A stretch of 5,615 nucleotides of DNA, from assembly GCA_017412025.1 (NCBI GenBank), contig JAFQOY010000163.1, positions 1 through 5,615 of the forward strand. The letters run 5' to 3'. This document shows positions 1 to 5,548 of this stretch, one piece after another (within the stretch, counting starts at the first letter, position 1; each line of letters begins with the position of its first letter). The stretch is from Clostridia bacterium (GTDB taxonomy: Bacteria > Bacillota_A > Clostridia > Christensenellales > Aristaeellaceae). Both the position numbers and the translations under genes were made by a program. The notes beneath the pieces are model-generated. The model was not told where the DNA came from, ran no database searches, and saw only the letters and a program-made list of their open reading frames with translations.

Positions 1-298
<298 letters not shown>

Positions 299-573
299 TA
301 AGATCTGAGAATCAAGTGAGACCAAAGGGAAAATTGAAAGATTGGTTTTTCGCAAGGTGTAAGAAAATCTGGATGTGCGGTTTTCAGGGTACGCGGCAGT
401 CAGTGGACTGCGGTTGGATCCGACCAAGCTGATCATCAGCTGTTTGTCGGATGTGACTGAAATAATAGAAAAGCGCGTAGATTGTGCGGAGGTTCCCCAA
501 GTCCGATGCTTCGGTTACAAATAGACGAAGCGGAAGCCAAGAAGGAACGCGGACTGCACAAACCCTATAAGAA
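299..573 (+). other. 23S-5S internal transcribed spacer, structured, no tRNA
   Basis: This 275-nt spacer is longer than many 23S-5S spacers and contains no recognisable tRNA. Several inverted repeats can be read in it. ATCAAGT (311-317) complements ACTTGAT at the 23S 3' end (291-297). GCAGTC/GACTGC (396-401/406-411) forms a hairpin with a 4-nt loop. ATCCGAC/GTCGGAT (418-424/446-452) encloses AGCTG/CAGCT (427-431/437-441). TTGTGC/GCACAA (482-487/556-561) closes a domain holding GTCCG/CGGAC (501-505/550-554) and GCTTCG/CGAAGC (508-513/526-531). The likely role is pre-rRNA folding and nuclease processing. The spacer is removed during maturation. The open reading frames that cross it have no coding support. 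Confidence 0.75.
418..452 (+). other. Two-part hairpin in the 23S-5S spacer
   Basis: A perfect 7-bp outer stem (418-424 with 446-452) and a perfect 5-bp inner stem (427-431 with 437-441, loop ATCAT) are separated by a small asymmetric internal loop. It is not followed by a T-run, so it is not an intrinsic terminator. A double-stranded processing site such as an RNase III target is the likeliest role; this is inference from position. Confidence 0.5.
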
Positions 574-691
<118 letters not shown>

Positions 692-698
692 CCCAACG

Positions 699-733
699 AA
701 GAAGCTCAGCAGAAGCTGGGCTTTTTCTTTTTT
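699..733 (+). terminator. Intrinsic terminator of the rRNA operon
   Basis: AAGCTCAGC (702-710) pairs with GCTGGGCTT (715-723) across a 4-nt AGAA loop, with one G-U pair. The stem can extend outward using A's at 699-700 and T's at 725-726. A T-rich tail follows (722-733, interrupted by one C). It starts directly after the 5S and should end rRNA transcription before the acetyltransferase operon. Confidence 0.9.
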
Positions 734-806
734 GCATTTTTGGACGAATGAGCGCGAAAACAAAAGCATTCAGCGCCAATTTTCGGAAATATAAGGAAAA
801 TGGACG

Positions 807-836
807 TTGACTTCAAAATGCCTGCGGTGTTACATT
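807..836 (+). promoter_or_regulatory. Predicted sigma-A promoter for the GNAT-ABC operon
   Basis: The -35 element is TTGACT (807-812, five of six consensus bases). After 18 bp comes the -10 element TACATT (831-836, four of six). The -10 carries the extended TGn element (TG at 828-829). Transcription would start near 843, giving an mRNA leader of about 105 nt before the ATG at 948. The promoter lies just after the rRNA terminator, as expected for an independent transcription unit. Confidence 0.6.
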
Positions 837-853
837 GGGACTCCGTCATTTTT

Positions 854-884
854 GCGGCAGCTGAAGAAAGGACAGCAACGCCGC
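854..884 (+). promoter_or_regulatory. Imperfect hairpin in the leader of the GNAT-ABC mRNA
   Basis: GCGGC (854-858) pairs with GCCGC (880-884), and GCTG (860-863) pairs with CAGC (873-876). The loop AAGAAAGGA (864-872) contains a Shine-Dalgarno-like AAAGGA but no start codon follows it. There is no T-run, so it is not a terminator. It matches no riboswitch or T-box signature that I can recognise. Confidence 0.3.
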
Positions 885-934
885 CCGACTTGGCAAGATA
901 GAACGCTATAACTACCAGGAGGAAGCAGACAGAA

Positions 935-939
935 AGGAG
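935..939 (+). promoter_or_regulatory. Ribosome binding site deciding the start of the first GNAT gene
   Basis: AGGAG lies 8 nt before ATG 948. The longer reading from TTG 942 would leave only 2 nt, too close for initiation. A second ATG at 954 would be 14 nt away. ATG 948 is therefore preferred. Confidence 0.75.
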
Positions 940-947
940 TCTTGCAC

Positions 948-1493
948 ATGAAAATGGAAACCGAACGCCTGACGCTCAGGCCGATGATCATAGAGGATTT
1001 TGATGCGCTTCATGCGATCCTCTCCGATCCGAAGACCATGCGGCATTATCCTGCGCCCTTTGACGAGGAGCATACGCGCGCATGGATTGAGAAGAACATG
1101 AACAACGAAGCGGAGCTGGGCTTCAGCCTCTGGGCCGTCGTGCTCAGGGAGACGGGCAAATGCATCGGAGACTGCGGCATTTCTCTGCAGAATATCCATG
1201 GAAAGATCCGGCCGGAGATCGGTTATCACATCCACAGGGATCATCAGCGCAGAGGGTATGCGTCAGAAGCCGCAAAGGCGTGGCTTGATTTTGCTTTTGA
1301 GCATACGCCGTTCAATGCCGTCTATTCCTATATGAAATATACGAACGCAGCCTCATACGGCGTTGCGCTCAAAAACGGCATGCAGTTTATCGAGGAATAC
1401 GACGATCCGGTCAATACGCGCACAAGGGTATATGCGATGACGCGTGCTCAGTGGCAGACGATGAGGGCTGAAAAGAGGTGCGCTGATGATTGA
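948..1493 (+). CDS. GNAT family N-acetyltransferase (RimJ/RimL-like)
   Basis: This 181-residue cytoplasmic acetyltransferase transfers acetyl from acetyl-CoA to an amino group. The substrate cannot be read from sequence. It opens with the typical ETERLTLRPM (4-13) of the RimJ/RimL/Acetyltransf_3 branch. The acetyl-CoA pyrophosphate loop (motif A, Q/RxxGxA) is QRRGYA at 100-105, after beta-strand EIGYHI (90-95). The C-terminal motif B pattern is NAASYGVALKNGM at 133-145. Length is normal for the family. The start is ATG 948, 8 nt after AGGAG; TTG 942 is rejected because it abuts that site. The gene is first in an operon, and its last 8 bases overlap the start of the ABC ATPase gene, which points to coupled translation. 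It could acetylate an antibiotic-like compound, a polyamine or a protein N-terminus. The family is certain, the role is not. Confidence 0.93.
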   Translation: MKMETERLTLRPMIIEDFDALHAILSDPKTMRHYPAPFDEEHTRAWIEKNMNNEAELGFSLWAVVLRETGKCIGDCGISLQNIHGKIRPEIGYHIHRDHQRRGYASEAAKAWLDFAFEHTPFNAVYSYMKYTNAASYGVALKNGMQFIEEYDDPVNTRTRVYAMTRAQWQTMRAEKRCADD

Positions 1494-2283
1494 GATGCGC
1501 CATATCAGCAAAACCTACCGCGTTGCAAGGCGCAGCGCCGGTCTGCGGGAAGCATGCAGGCAGCTTTTCCGCCGTGAATATGAGGAGATCCGGGCGCTGG
1601 ACGACGTCAGCTTTTCGATTCAGGATGGTGAAATCGTCAGCTACATGGGCCCGAACGGGGCGGGGAAAAGCTCATCGATCAAGATCCTCAGCGGTATTCT
1701 GACGCCGGATTCGGGCACTTGCGTGGTTGACGGCCTTGTGCCGTGGAAGGACCGCATGAAGCACGTTGCCCGCATCGGCGTGGTCTTTGGACAGCGCTCC
1801 CAGCTCTGGTGGGATATTCCCGTCATCGATTCCTTTGAGCTTATTCGTGATATCTACCGTGTGGATCAAGCACAGTATCGGAAGAATCTCGATGAACTGA
1901 CGGCGCTTCTGCAGCTTGAGGAGCTGCTCAAAACTCCGACGCGTCAGCTTTCCCTCGGCCAGCGGATGCGCTGTGAGGTCGCAGCGTCGCTGATTCACAA
2001 TCCGCGTATCCTCTTTCTGGACGAGCCGACGATCGGGCTTGACGCCGTATCCAAGCTCGCTGTGCGCGACTTTGTGAAAAAGCAGAACCGCGAGCACGGC
2101 ACGACGGTCATTCTCACCACGCACGACATGCAGGACATTGCGGCGCTGGCGCAGCGCGTTATCCTGATTGGCCGGGGCAGAATCCTGCTGGACGGCACGC
2201 TTGCGGATATCCGATGTGAAGGCGGAAGCGAGGACCTTGAGCAGGCCGCCGCTGCGCTTTATCGAAAGCTTGATATTGCATGA
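1486..2283 (+). CDS. ABC exporter ATP-binding protein (COG4586 type), short C-terminus
   Basis: This 265-residue ATPase would power the two permeases encoded downstream. All nucleotide-binding motifs are present: Walker A GPNGAGKS (55-62), Q-loop Q103 within FGQRSQLWWD, signature LSLGQ (155-159, a family variant of LSGGQ), Walker B ILFLDE (175-180), D-loop GLDA (184-187) and switch histidine H213. The FGQRSQLWWD and LSLGQRMRCE stretches are, from memory, typical of the COG4586 group, which pairs with COG4587 and COG3694 permeases. Relatives usually run to about 320-340 residues. Here GTLADIR (237-243) is followed by only 22 residues, so the usual C-terminal extension is missing in frame, while the last helix (EDLEQAAAALYRKL, 249-262) resembles the family's terminal helix. 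The start ATG 1486 has GAGGTG at 1475-1480 and lies within the end of the GNAT gene. The gene ends in an ATGA overlap region with the first permease. Confidence 0.94.
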   Translation: MIEMRHISKTYRVARRSAGLREACRQLFRREYEEIRALDDVSFSIQDGEIVSYMGPNGAGKSSSIKILSGILTPDSGTCVVDGLVPWKDRMKHVARIGVVFGQRSQLWWDIPVIDSFELIRDIYRVDQAQYRKNLDELTALLQLEELLKTPTRQLSLGQRMRCEVAASLIHNPRILFLDEPTIGLDAVSKLAVRDFVKKQNREHGTTVILTTHDMQDIAALAQRVILIGRGRILLDGTLADIRCEGGSEDLEQAAAALYRKLDIA

Positions 2284-2287
2284 GGTG
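2282..2287 (+). promoter_or_regulatory. Ribosome binding site deciding the start of permease 1
   Basis: GAGGTG overlaps the ATPase stop codon (2281-2283) and lies 4 nt before ATG 2292. The ATG at 2280, which overlaps the stop as ATGA, has no Shine-Dalgarno site upstream. It would also add four residues (MRCA) before the MKKYISFFRMRF start expected of this family. Confidence 0.65.
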
Positions 2288-2291
2288 TGCC

Positions 2292-3095
2292 ATGAAGAAG
2301 TATATTTCCTTTTTCAGGATGCGCTTTCACATGGGCCTTCAGTACAGGACGGCGGCCATTGCAGGCATGACGACGCAGTTTGTCTGGGGGCTGATGGAAA
2401 TTCTGGTCTTCCGGGCGTTTTATGCATCTGATTCGGCGGCTTTTCCCATGTCATTTGAGGCGACGGCCAGCTATATCTGGCTGCAGCAGGCGTTTCTGGC
2501 GATCTTTGCTGCATGGCTGCTTGAGCCGGAGATCTTTGATTGCATCGCCGACGGAAACGTGGCGTATGAGCTGTGCAGGCCGGTGAATATCTACGACATG
2601 TGGTTTGCCAGGAGTATGGCAAGCCGCCTTTCGCGGGTGGCGCTGCGCTGTGTGCCGATTCTGCTTGCTGCGCCCCTGCTGCCAAAGCCGTATGGGATCA
2701 GTCTGCCGCCAAGCGCGGGTCAGTTTTGTGTGTTTTTGCTTACGCTGGTCCTCAGTTTTCTGGTATCGATATCGTTTTATATGCTCATCTACGTGCTGAC
2801 GTTTTATACCGTTTCGCCGCTTGGGCTTCGGCTCATGGTGGGTTCTGTGGTGGAGTTCCTTTCCGGAGGTGGCATTCCGCTCCCGTTTTTCCCGGAGAAG
2901 ATTCAGCGCTTTCTGGAAATCCTGCCGTTTGCCTCGATGCAGAATGTGCCGCTGCGCGTATACAGCGGGAGTATGACGCCGGAACAGACGCAGCGGGCGA
3001 TTCTTCTGCAGCTTTTCTGGCTTTTTCTGCTGGTGATCGTCGGGCGGTATCTGTGCGCAAGGGCCGTGCGCCGTGTGGCGCTGCAGGGAGGCTGA
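2292..3095 (+). CDS. ABC-2 type exporter permease, subunit 1
   Basis: This 267-residue integral membrane protein is one half of the heterodimeric permease used with the upstream ATPase (PF06182-like, COG4587/COG3694 group). About six hydrophobic segments can be read, near residues 21-43, 59-78, 113-133, 143-171, 179-200 and 235-255. The N-terminus MKKYISFFRMRF is a typical amphipathic lead-in, and IADGNVAYELCRPVNIYDMW (85-104) is the cytoplasmic coupling-like stretch seen in this group. A basic tail (257-261) ends the chain. The start is ATG 2292, served by GAGGTG; ATG 2280 is possible but has no ribosome binding site. The stop is 1 base from the next start codon. The exported substrate is not evident. 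From memory, a cyanobacterial relative has been reported to export viologens, which does not fix the role here. Confidence 0.92.
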   Translation: MKKYISFFRMRFHMGLQYRTAAIAGMTTQFVWGLMEILVFRAFYASDSAAFPMSFEATASYIWLQQAFLAIFAAWLLEPEIFDCIADGNVAYELCRPVNIYDMWFARSMASRLSRVALRCVPILLAAPLLPKPYGISLPPSAGQFCVFLLTLVLSFLVSISFYMLIYVLTFYTVSPLGLRLMVGSVVEFLSGGGIPLPFFPEKIQRFLEILPFASMQNVPLRVYSGSMTPEQTQRAILLQLFWLFLLVIVGRYLCARAVRRVALQGG

Positions 3096-3096
3096 G

Positions 3097-3897
3097 ATGA
3101 TGAAGAGACTTACAGACGGGGTCAGGCTGTACATGCACTATGTTTCGCTCAATCTGCGCAGCGCCATGCAGCACAAGACCTCCTTTTTTCTGCAGATTGC
3201 CGGTCAGCTGCTGACCTCCATGACCACATTTCTGGGCATTACATTTATGTTCATGCGCTTTAAACAGGTTGGCGGATACACATATTCAGATATGCTGGTC
3301 TGTTTCTCAGTTGTGATGCTGCAGTTCTCGCTTGCAGAGATGTTTGCACGCGGATTTGATACCTTCCCGTCAATGGTCAGGAAGGGCGAATTTGACCGCG
3401 TGCTCGTCCGGCCGAGAGGCGCGGTTTTGCAGGTGCTTGGCGCCAGATTTGAACTGACGCGCATCGGCAGGCTGCTTCAGGCGCTGATCATCTTTGTGTA
3501 CGGCGTTTCAGCCTCTCATGTGGAATGGACGGCGCTGCGCATACTGACGCTGGTTTCCATGCTTCTGGGCGGTACGCTGCTCTTTGCCGGACTGTATCTG
3601 GTGTATGCAGCCTTCTGCTTCTTTACGCTGGAAGGTCTGGAATTCATGAACATCTTCACGGACGGAGCCAGGGAATACGGCAAGTATCCCGTTGACGTAT
3701 ACGGAGAAAAGATGAAGAAGTTTGCAACGTTTGTCATTCCCTATGCGCTCGTGCAGTATTATCCGCTGCAGCTTCTCATCGGCTGCAGCGACTGCTGGCA
3801 GTATGCGCTGTATCCGCTGGGCGCTGCGCCGTTTCTTGCTGCATGCTATGGCTTCTGGCGGTTTGGCGTGCGGCATTACACGTCCAGCGGCTCGTAA
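3097..3897 (+). CDS. ABC-2 type exporter permease, subunit 2
   Basis: This 266-residue membrane protein is the second permease half and is predicted to pair with the preceding subunit. Hydrophobic segments are seen near residues 29-54, 64-82, 123-140, 145-174, 208-226 and 236-256. Recognisable family stretches are ARGFDTFPSMVRKGEFDRVL (84-103), with RPRG after it, and the later REYGKYPVDVYGEKMKK (192-208) leading into VIPYALVQYYPL (213-224). The equivalent of GEFDRVLVRPRG in subunit 1 is DGNVAYELCRPVN, so the two halves are diverged paralogues. The start is ATG 3097, 5 nt after AGGGAGG (3085-3091). ATG 3100, 8 nt away, is equally possible and costs one residue. GTG 3073 is rejected because it lies upstream of that site. 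No hairpin with a T-run follows, so some transcripts may continue into the next operon. Confidence 0.92.
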   Translation: MMKRLTDGVRLYMHYVSLNLRSAMQHKTSFFLQIAGQLLTSMTTFLGITFMFMRFKQVGGYTYSDMLVCFSVVMLQFSLAEMFARGFDTFPSMVRKGEFDRVLVRPRGAVLQVLGARFELTRIGRLLQALIIFVYGVSASHVEWTALRILTLVSMLLGGTLLFAGLYLVYAAFCFFTLEGLEFMNIFTDGAREYGKYPVDVYGEKMKKFATFVIPYALVQYYPLQLLIGCSDCWQYALYPLGAAPFLAACYGFWRFGVRHYTSSGS

Positions 3898-3900
3898 AGG

Positions 3901-3914
3901 AAATGTGGACATTT
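3901..3914 (+). promoter_or_regulatory. Perfect dyad overlapping the -35 element (possible operator)
   Basis: AAATGT (3901-3906), GG, ACATTT (3909-3914) is a perfect 14-bp inverted repeat. It covers the whole -35 hexamer of the predicted nitroreductase promoter. Placement on a -35 element is typical of repressor sites, but I do not recognise the motif, and a 6-bp half-site can arise by chance. Confidence 0.35.
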
Positions 3915-3934
3915 GCCGTGCGCTGTGCTAAGAT
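3906..3934 (+). promoter_or_regulatory. Predicted sigma-A promoter for the nitroreductase operon
   Basis: The -35 element is TGGACA (3906-3911, five of six), the spacer is exactly 17 bp, and the -10 element is TAAGAT (3929-3934, four of six) with an extended TGn (TG at 3926-3927). Transcription would start near 3941, giving a leader of about 27 nt before ATG 3968. The promoter lies in the 70-bp gap after permease 2. Confidence 0.7.
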
Positions 3935-3955
3935 GATAGGAAAATAATCTGAAGT

Positions 3956-3961
3956 GAGGTG
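3956..3961 (+). promoter_or_regulatory. Ribosome binding site deciding the nitroreductase start
   Basis: GAGGTG ends 6 nt before ATG 3968. The longer reading would begin at GTG 3959, which lies inside this site, so ATG 3968 is the start. Confidence 0.75.
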
Positions 3962-3967
3962 CAGGAT

Positions 3968-4510
3968 ATGAATACGATTGAGGCCATTATGTCGCGTCAT
4001 AGCTACCGCGGCAAATATAAGCCGGATAAGGTGCCTAGAGAACATCTGCTGGCAATTCTGGAGGCGGGCCTCGCCGCGCCGTCCGGCTGCAACAAGCAGA
4101 CCACGAGCCTGATTGCGGTTGATGATCCTGAGATTTTGCAGCGGCTGCATGCAGTCATTCAGCCGCCGATTGGCGAGACGGCTCCGGCGATGATCTGCGT
4201 GCTCACGCGCAGGATCATCGCCTATCGCGACCGCTGCTACAGCGCGCACGATTACTCGGCGGCGATTGAGAATATGCTGCTGGCGATTGTGGAGCTGGGG
4301 TATCAGTCCTGCTGGATTGAAGGGCATGTCACAGACGAAGACCACATTGGACGCAAGATGGCGGATATTCTGGGCGTTCCGCAGGAGTATGAGCTGATCT
4401 GCTTCCTGCCGGTAGGCAAGGCGGAGGAAGCGGTGAAAGGCCCGAAAAAACTGCCGCGCAGCGAGCGTGCATGGCTCAATGGCTTCGGGCAGAAGGCGTT
4501 TGACGATTGA
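3968..4510 (+). CDS. Nitroreductase family flavoprotein
   Basis: This 180-residue soluble FMN-dependent oxidoreductase would use NAD(P)H to reduce a nitro-aromatic, quinone or other electrophile. The true substrate is not deducible. FMN-contacting motifs are visible: R10-H-S-Y-R14 near the N-terminus, the AAPSGCNKQ loop (36-44), the central helix ENMLLAIVELGYQSCWIEG (101-119), and FLPVG (146-150) followed by the basic GPKKLPRSE (158-166) that usually contacts the FMN phosphate. Members work as homodimers. The length is at the short end, as in the compact clostridial nitroreductases. It is the first gene after a good promoter, with GAGGTG before ATG 3968. Its stop codon overlaps an alternative start of the Nudix gene, so the two are co-translated or closely spaced. 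A flavin-reductase-like or dehalogenase-like function is possible. Confidence 0.92.
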   Translation: MNTIEAIMSRHSYRGKYKPDKVPREHLLAILEAGLAAPSGCNKQTTSLIAVDDPEILQRLHAVIQPPIGETAPAMICVLTRRIIAYRDRCYSAHDYSAAIENMLLAIVELGYQSCWIEGHVTDEDHIGRKMADILGVPQEYELICFLPVGKAEEAVKGPKKLPRSERAWLNGFGQKAFDD

Positions 4511-4518
4511 GTGAAGAG

Positions 4519-4935
4519 ATGATCAGCAGGATATACGAGGTTGGATACCTCAAAACGTACAAGTATGTCGTTGTGTTATCCACATATTGTGGAAAACTGA
4601 TGCTCAGCAGGCATAAGAAGCGCACGACCTGGGAGACGCAGGGCGGCCATGTGGAGCCGGGCGAAACGCCGCTTGAGGCGGCTGGACGGGAGCTTTACGA
4701 GGAATCGGGTGCGCTGAAGTATGCAATCTGCCCGATATGCGATTATTGGGCGGGCGATGAAAACACGGGCGAGGGCGCGACGGGCATGGTCTTCCATGCG
4801 GAGATTGAAGCGCTTGGCCCGCTGCCGGAGAGCGAGATGGCGGAAGTCTGCCTGTTTGACGCGCTGCCGGAGAACCTGACCTACCCGGAGATTACGCCGG
4901 AGTTGTACGCATACTGGATGAAGGGAAGGCGTTGA
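4519..4935 (+). CDS. Nudix hydrolase (8-oxo-dGTP diphosphatase-like)
   Basis: This 138-residue cytoplasmic pyrophosphohydrolase would cleave a nucleoside diphosphate linked to another group, releasing phosphate or pyrophosphate with Mg2+ or Mn2+. The Nudix box GX5EX7REUXEEXGU is perfect: G43, E49, R57, E58, E61, E62 and G64. The surrounding RHKKRTTWETQGGHVEPGETP (31-51) and the following DYWAGDENTGEGATGMVFHAEI resemble the YtkD/MutT-like branch that sanitises oxidised nucleotides. Substrate choice is still uncertain. The start is unclear. ATG 4519 has only weak GAGTGA-like pairing. TTG 4507, which would add MSEE and overlaps the nitroreductase stop, has AAGG (4493-4496) 10 nt upstream. I chose the ATG because it is the better codon and begins close to the conserved domain. 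The gene lies between the nitroreductase and the second GNAT in one operon. Confidence 0.9.
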   Translation: MISRIYEVGYLKTYKYVVVLSTYCGKLMLSRHKKRTTWETQGGHVEPGETPLEAAGRELYEESGALKYAICPICDYWAGDENTGEGATGMVFHAEIEALGPLPESEMAEVCLFDALPENLTYPEITPELYAYWMKGRR

Positions 4936-4939
4936 ACAT

Positions 4940-5488
4940 ATGATTTTTGAGACGGAAAGGCTGATTCTTCGTCCGTGGGAGGAAGCGGATGCGGAAGAGC
5001 TCTACAGGCATGCCAAGGATCCTATGATCGGCCCTGCCGCTGGCTGGCCGCCTCACACGAGCGTGGAAGACAGCCGGGAGATCATCCGCGATGTACTATC
5101 AAGCGAGGGAACGTTCGCCGTCGTGCTCAAGCAGACGGGGAAGGCCGCAGGCAGCGTGGGGATCATGCGCATGGGGGCAGGATCGGCGCCCATGAAGGAG
5201 GACGAAGCGGAAATCGGCTACTGGATCGGCCGGGAATACTGGGGACAGGGGCTGATTCCGGAGGCTGTGCGAGCGCTGCTGCGCGTGTGCTTTGAGGAGC
5301 TTGGCTGCAGCGGCGTATGGTGCGGTTACTACGAGGGAAACGAGAAGTCCCGGCGCGTGCAGGAAAAATGCGGGTTTATTCCCCATCATAAGGAAGAAAA
5401 CAAGCCCTGCGAGAAGATGGGCGATGTGAGAAACGAGTACTTTACATATATGAGCAGTGTGCAGTGGCTTGCGCAGAATAACGCATAA
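4940..5488 (+). CDS. GNAT family N-acetyltransferase (RimJ/RimL-like), second copy
   Basis: This 182-residue acetyl-CoA-dependent acetyltransferase starts with FETERLILRPWEEADAEEL (3-21), the standard opening of the RimJ/RimL/Acetyltransf_3 group. EAEIGYWIGREYWGQGLIPEAV (89-110) contains the acetyl-CoA loop WGQGLI (101-106). NEKSRRVQEKCGF (134-146) is the motif B region that closes the domain. It is in the same branch as the acetyltransferase at 948-1493, but it differs strongly outside the motifs (QRRGYA versus WGQGLI), so it is not a recent duplicate. The ATG lies 4 nt after the Nudix stop, with AAGG at 4926-4929 as ribosome binding site. It is the last gene of its operon and a strong terminator starts at the stop codon's next base. 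The acetyl acceptor is unknown. Confidence 0.93.
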   Translation: MIFETERLILRPWEEADAEELYRHAKDPMIGPAAGWPPHTSVEDSREIIRDVLSSEGTFAVVLKQTGKAAGSVGIMRMGAGSAPMKEDEAEIGYWIGREYWGQGLIPEAVRALLRVCFEELGCSGVWCGYYEGNEKSRRVQEKCGFIPHHKEENKPCEKMGDVRNEYFTYMSSVQWLAQNNA

Positions 5489-5516
5489 GAAAAAGCGCCT
5501 TCGCGGGCGCTTTTTC
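5489..5516 (+). terminator. Strong intrinsic terminator, symmetric (bidirectional)
   Basis: An 11-bp perfect stem, GAAAAAGCGCC (5489-5499) with GGCGCTTTTTC (5506-5516), encloses a 6-nt TTCGCG loop. The T-run (5511-5515) serves the plus strand and the A-run (5490-5494) serves the minus strand. It can therefore end both this operon and the convergent gene to the right. Confidence 0.93.
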
Positions 5517-5548
5517 AGATTGCCGAAAAACCTGCATAGAACAGATAA

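Larger units (their letters stand above)
734..947 (+). other. Intergenic region between rRNA operon and acetyltransferase operon
   Basis: About 214 bases hold no credible gene. The region contains the predicted promoter (807-836) and the resulting ~105-nt leader. The leader has one imperfect GC-rich hairpin (854-884) and the start-deciding ribosome binding site. The first 70 bases (734-800) are A/T-rich, with only weak inverted repeats. Confidence 0.6.

Noticed and set aside
481..565. Possible tRNA in the 23S-5S spacer
   Set aside because: The region folds, but there is no T-loop GGTTCRA sequence, no acceptor stem of 7 bp with the right spacing, and no anticodon arm at the right place.
746..801. 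Short inverted repeats GAATG/CATTC (746-750/767-771) and ATTTTC/GAAAAT (779-784/796-801)
   Set aside because: Stems are 5-6 bp with loops of 11-16 nt in A/T-rich DNA, so chance is enough to explain them.
843..947. Possible T-box or known riboswitch in the GNAT-ABC leader
   Set aside because: No T-box signature, no terminator/antiterminator pair and no known aptamer motif could be read.
942..947. TTG start for the first acetyltransferase
   Set aside because: It leaves only 2 nt after AGGAG; ATG 948 has ideal spacing and fits the family N-terminus.
2451..3134. Long minus-strand open reading frame (227 codons) opposite permease 1
   Set aside because: It is antisense to a clear membrane protein, is rich in Arg, His, Gln and Lys as expected of a shadow frame, and has no family resemblance.
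3776..4345. Minus-strand open reading frame (189 codons) opposite permease 2 and the nitroreductase
   Set aside because: It spans two well-supported genes and a promoter on the other strand, with no recognisable domain.
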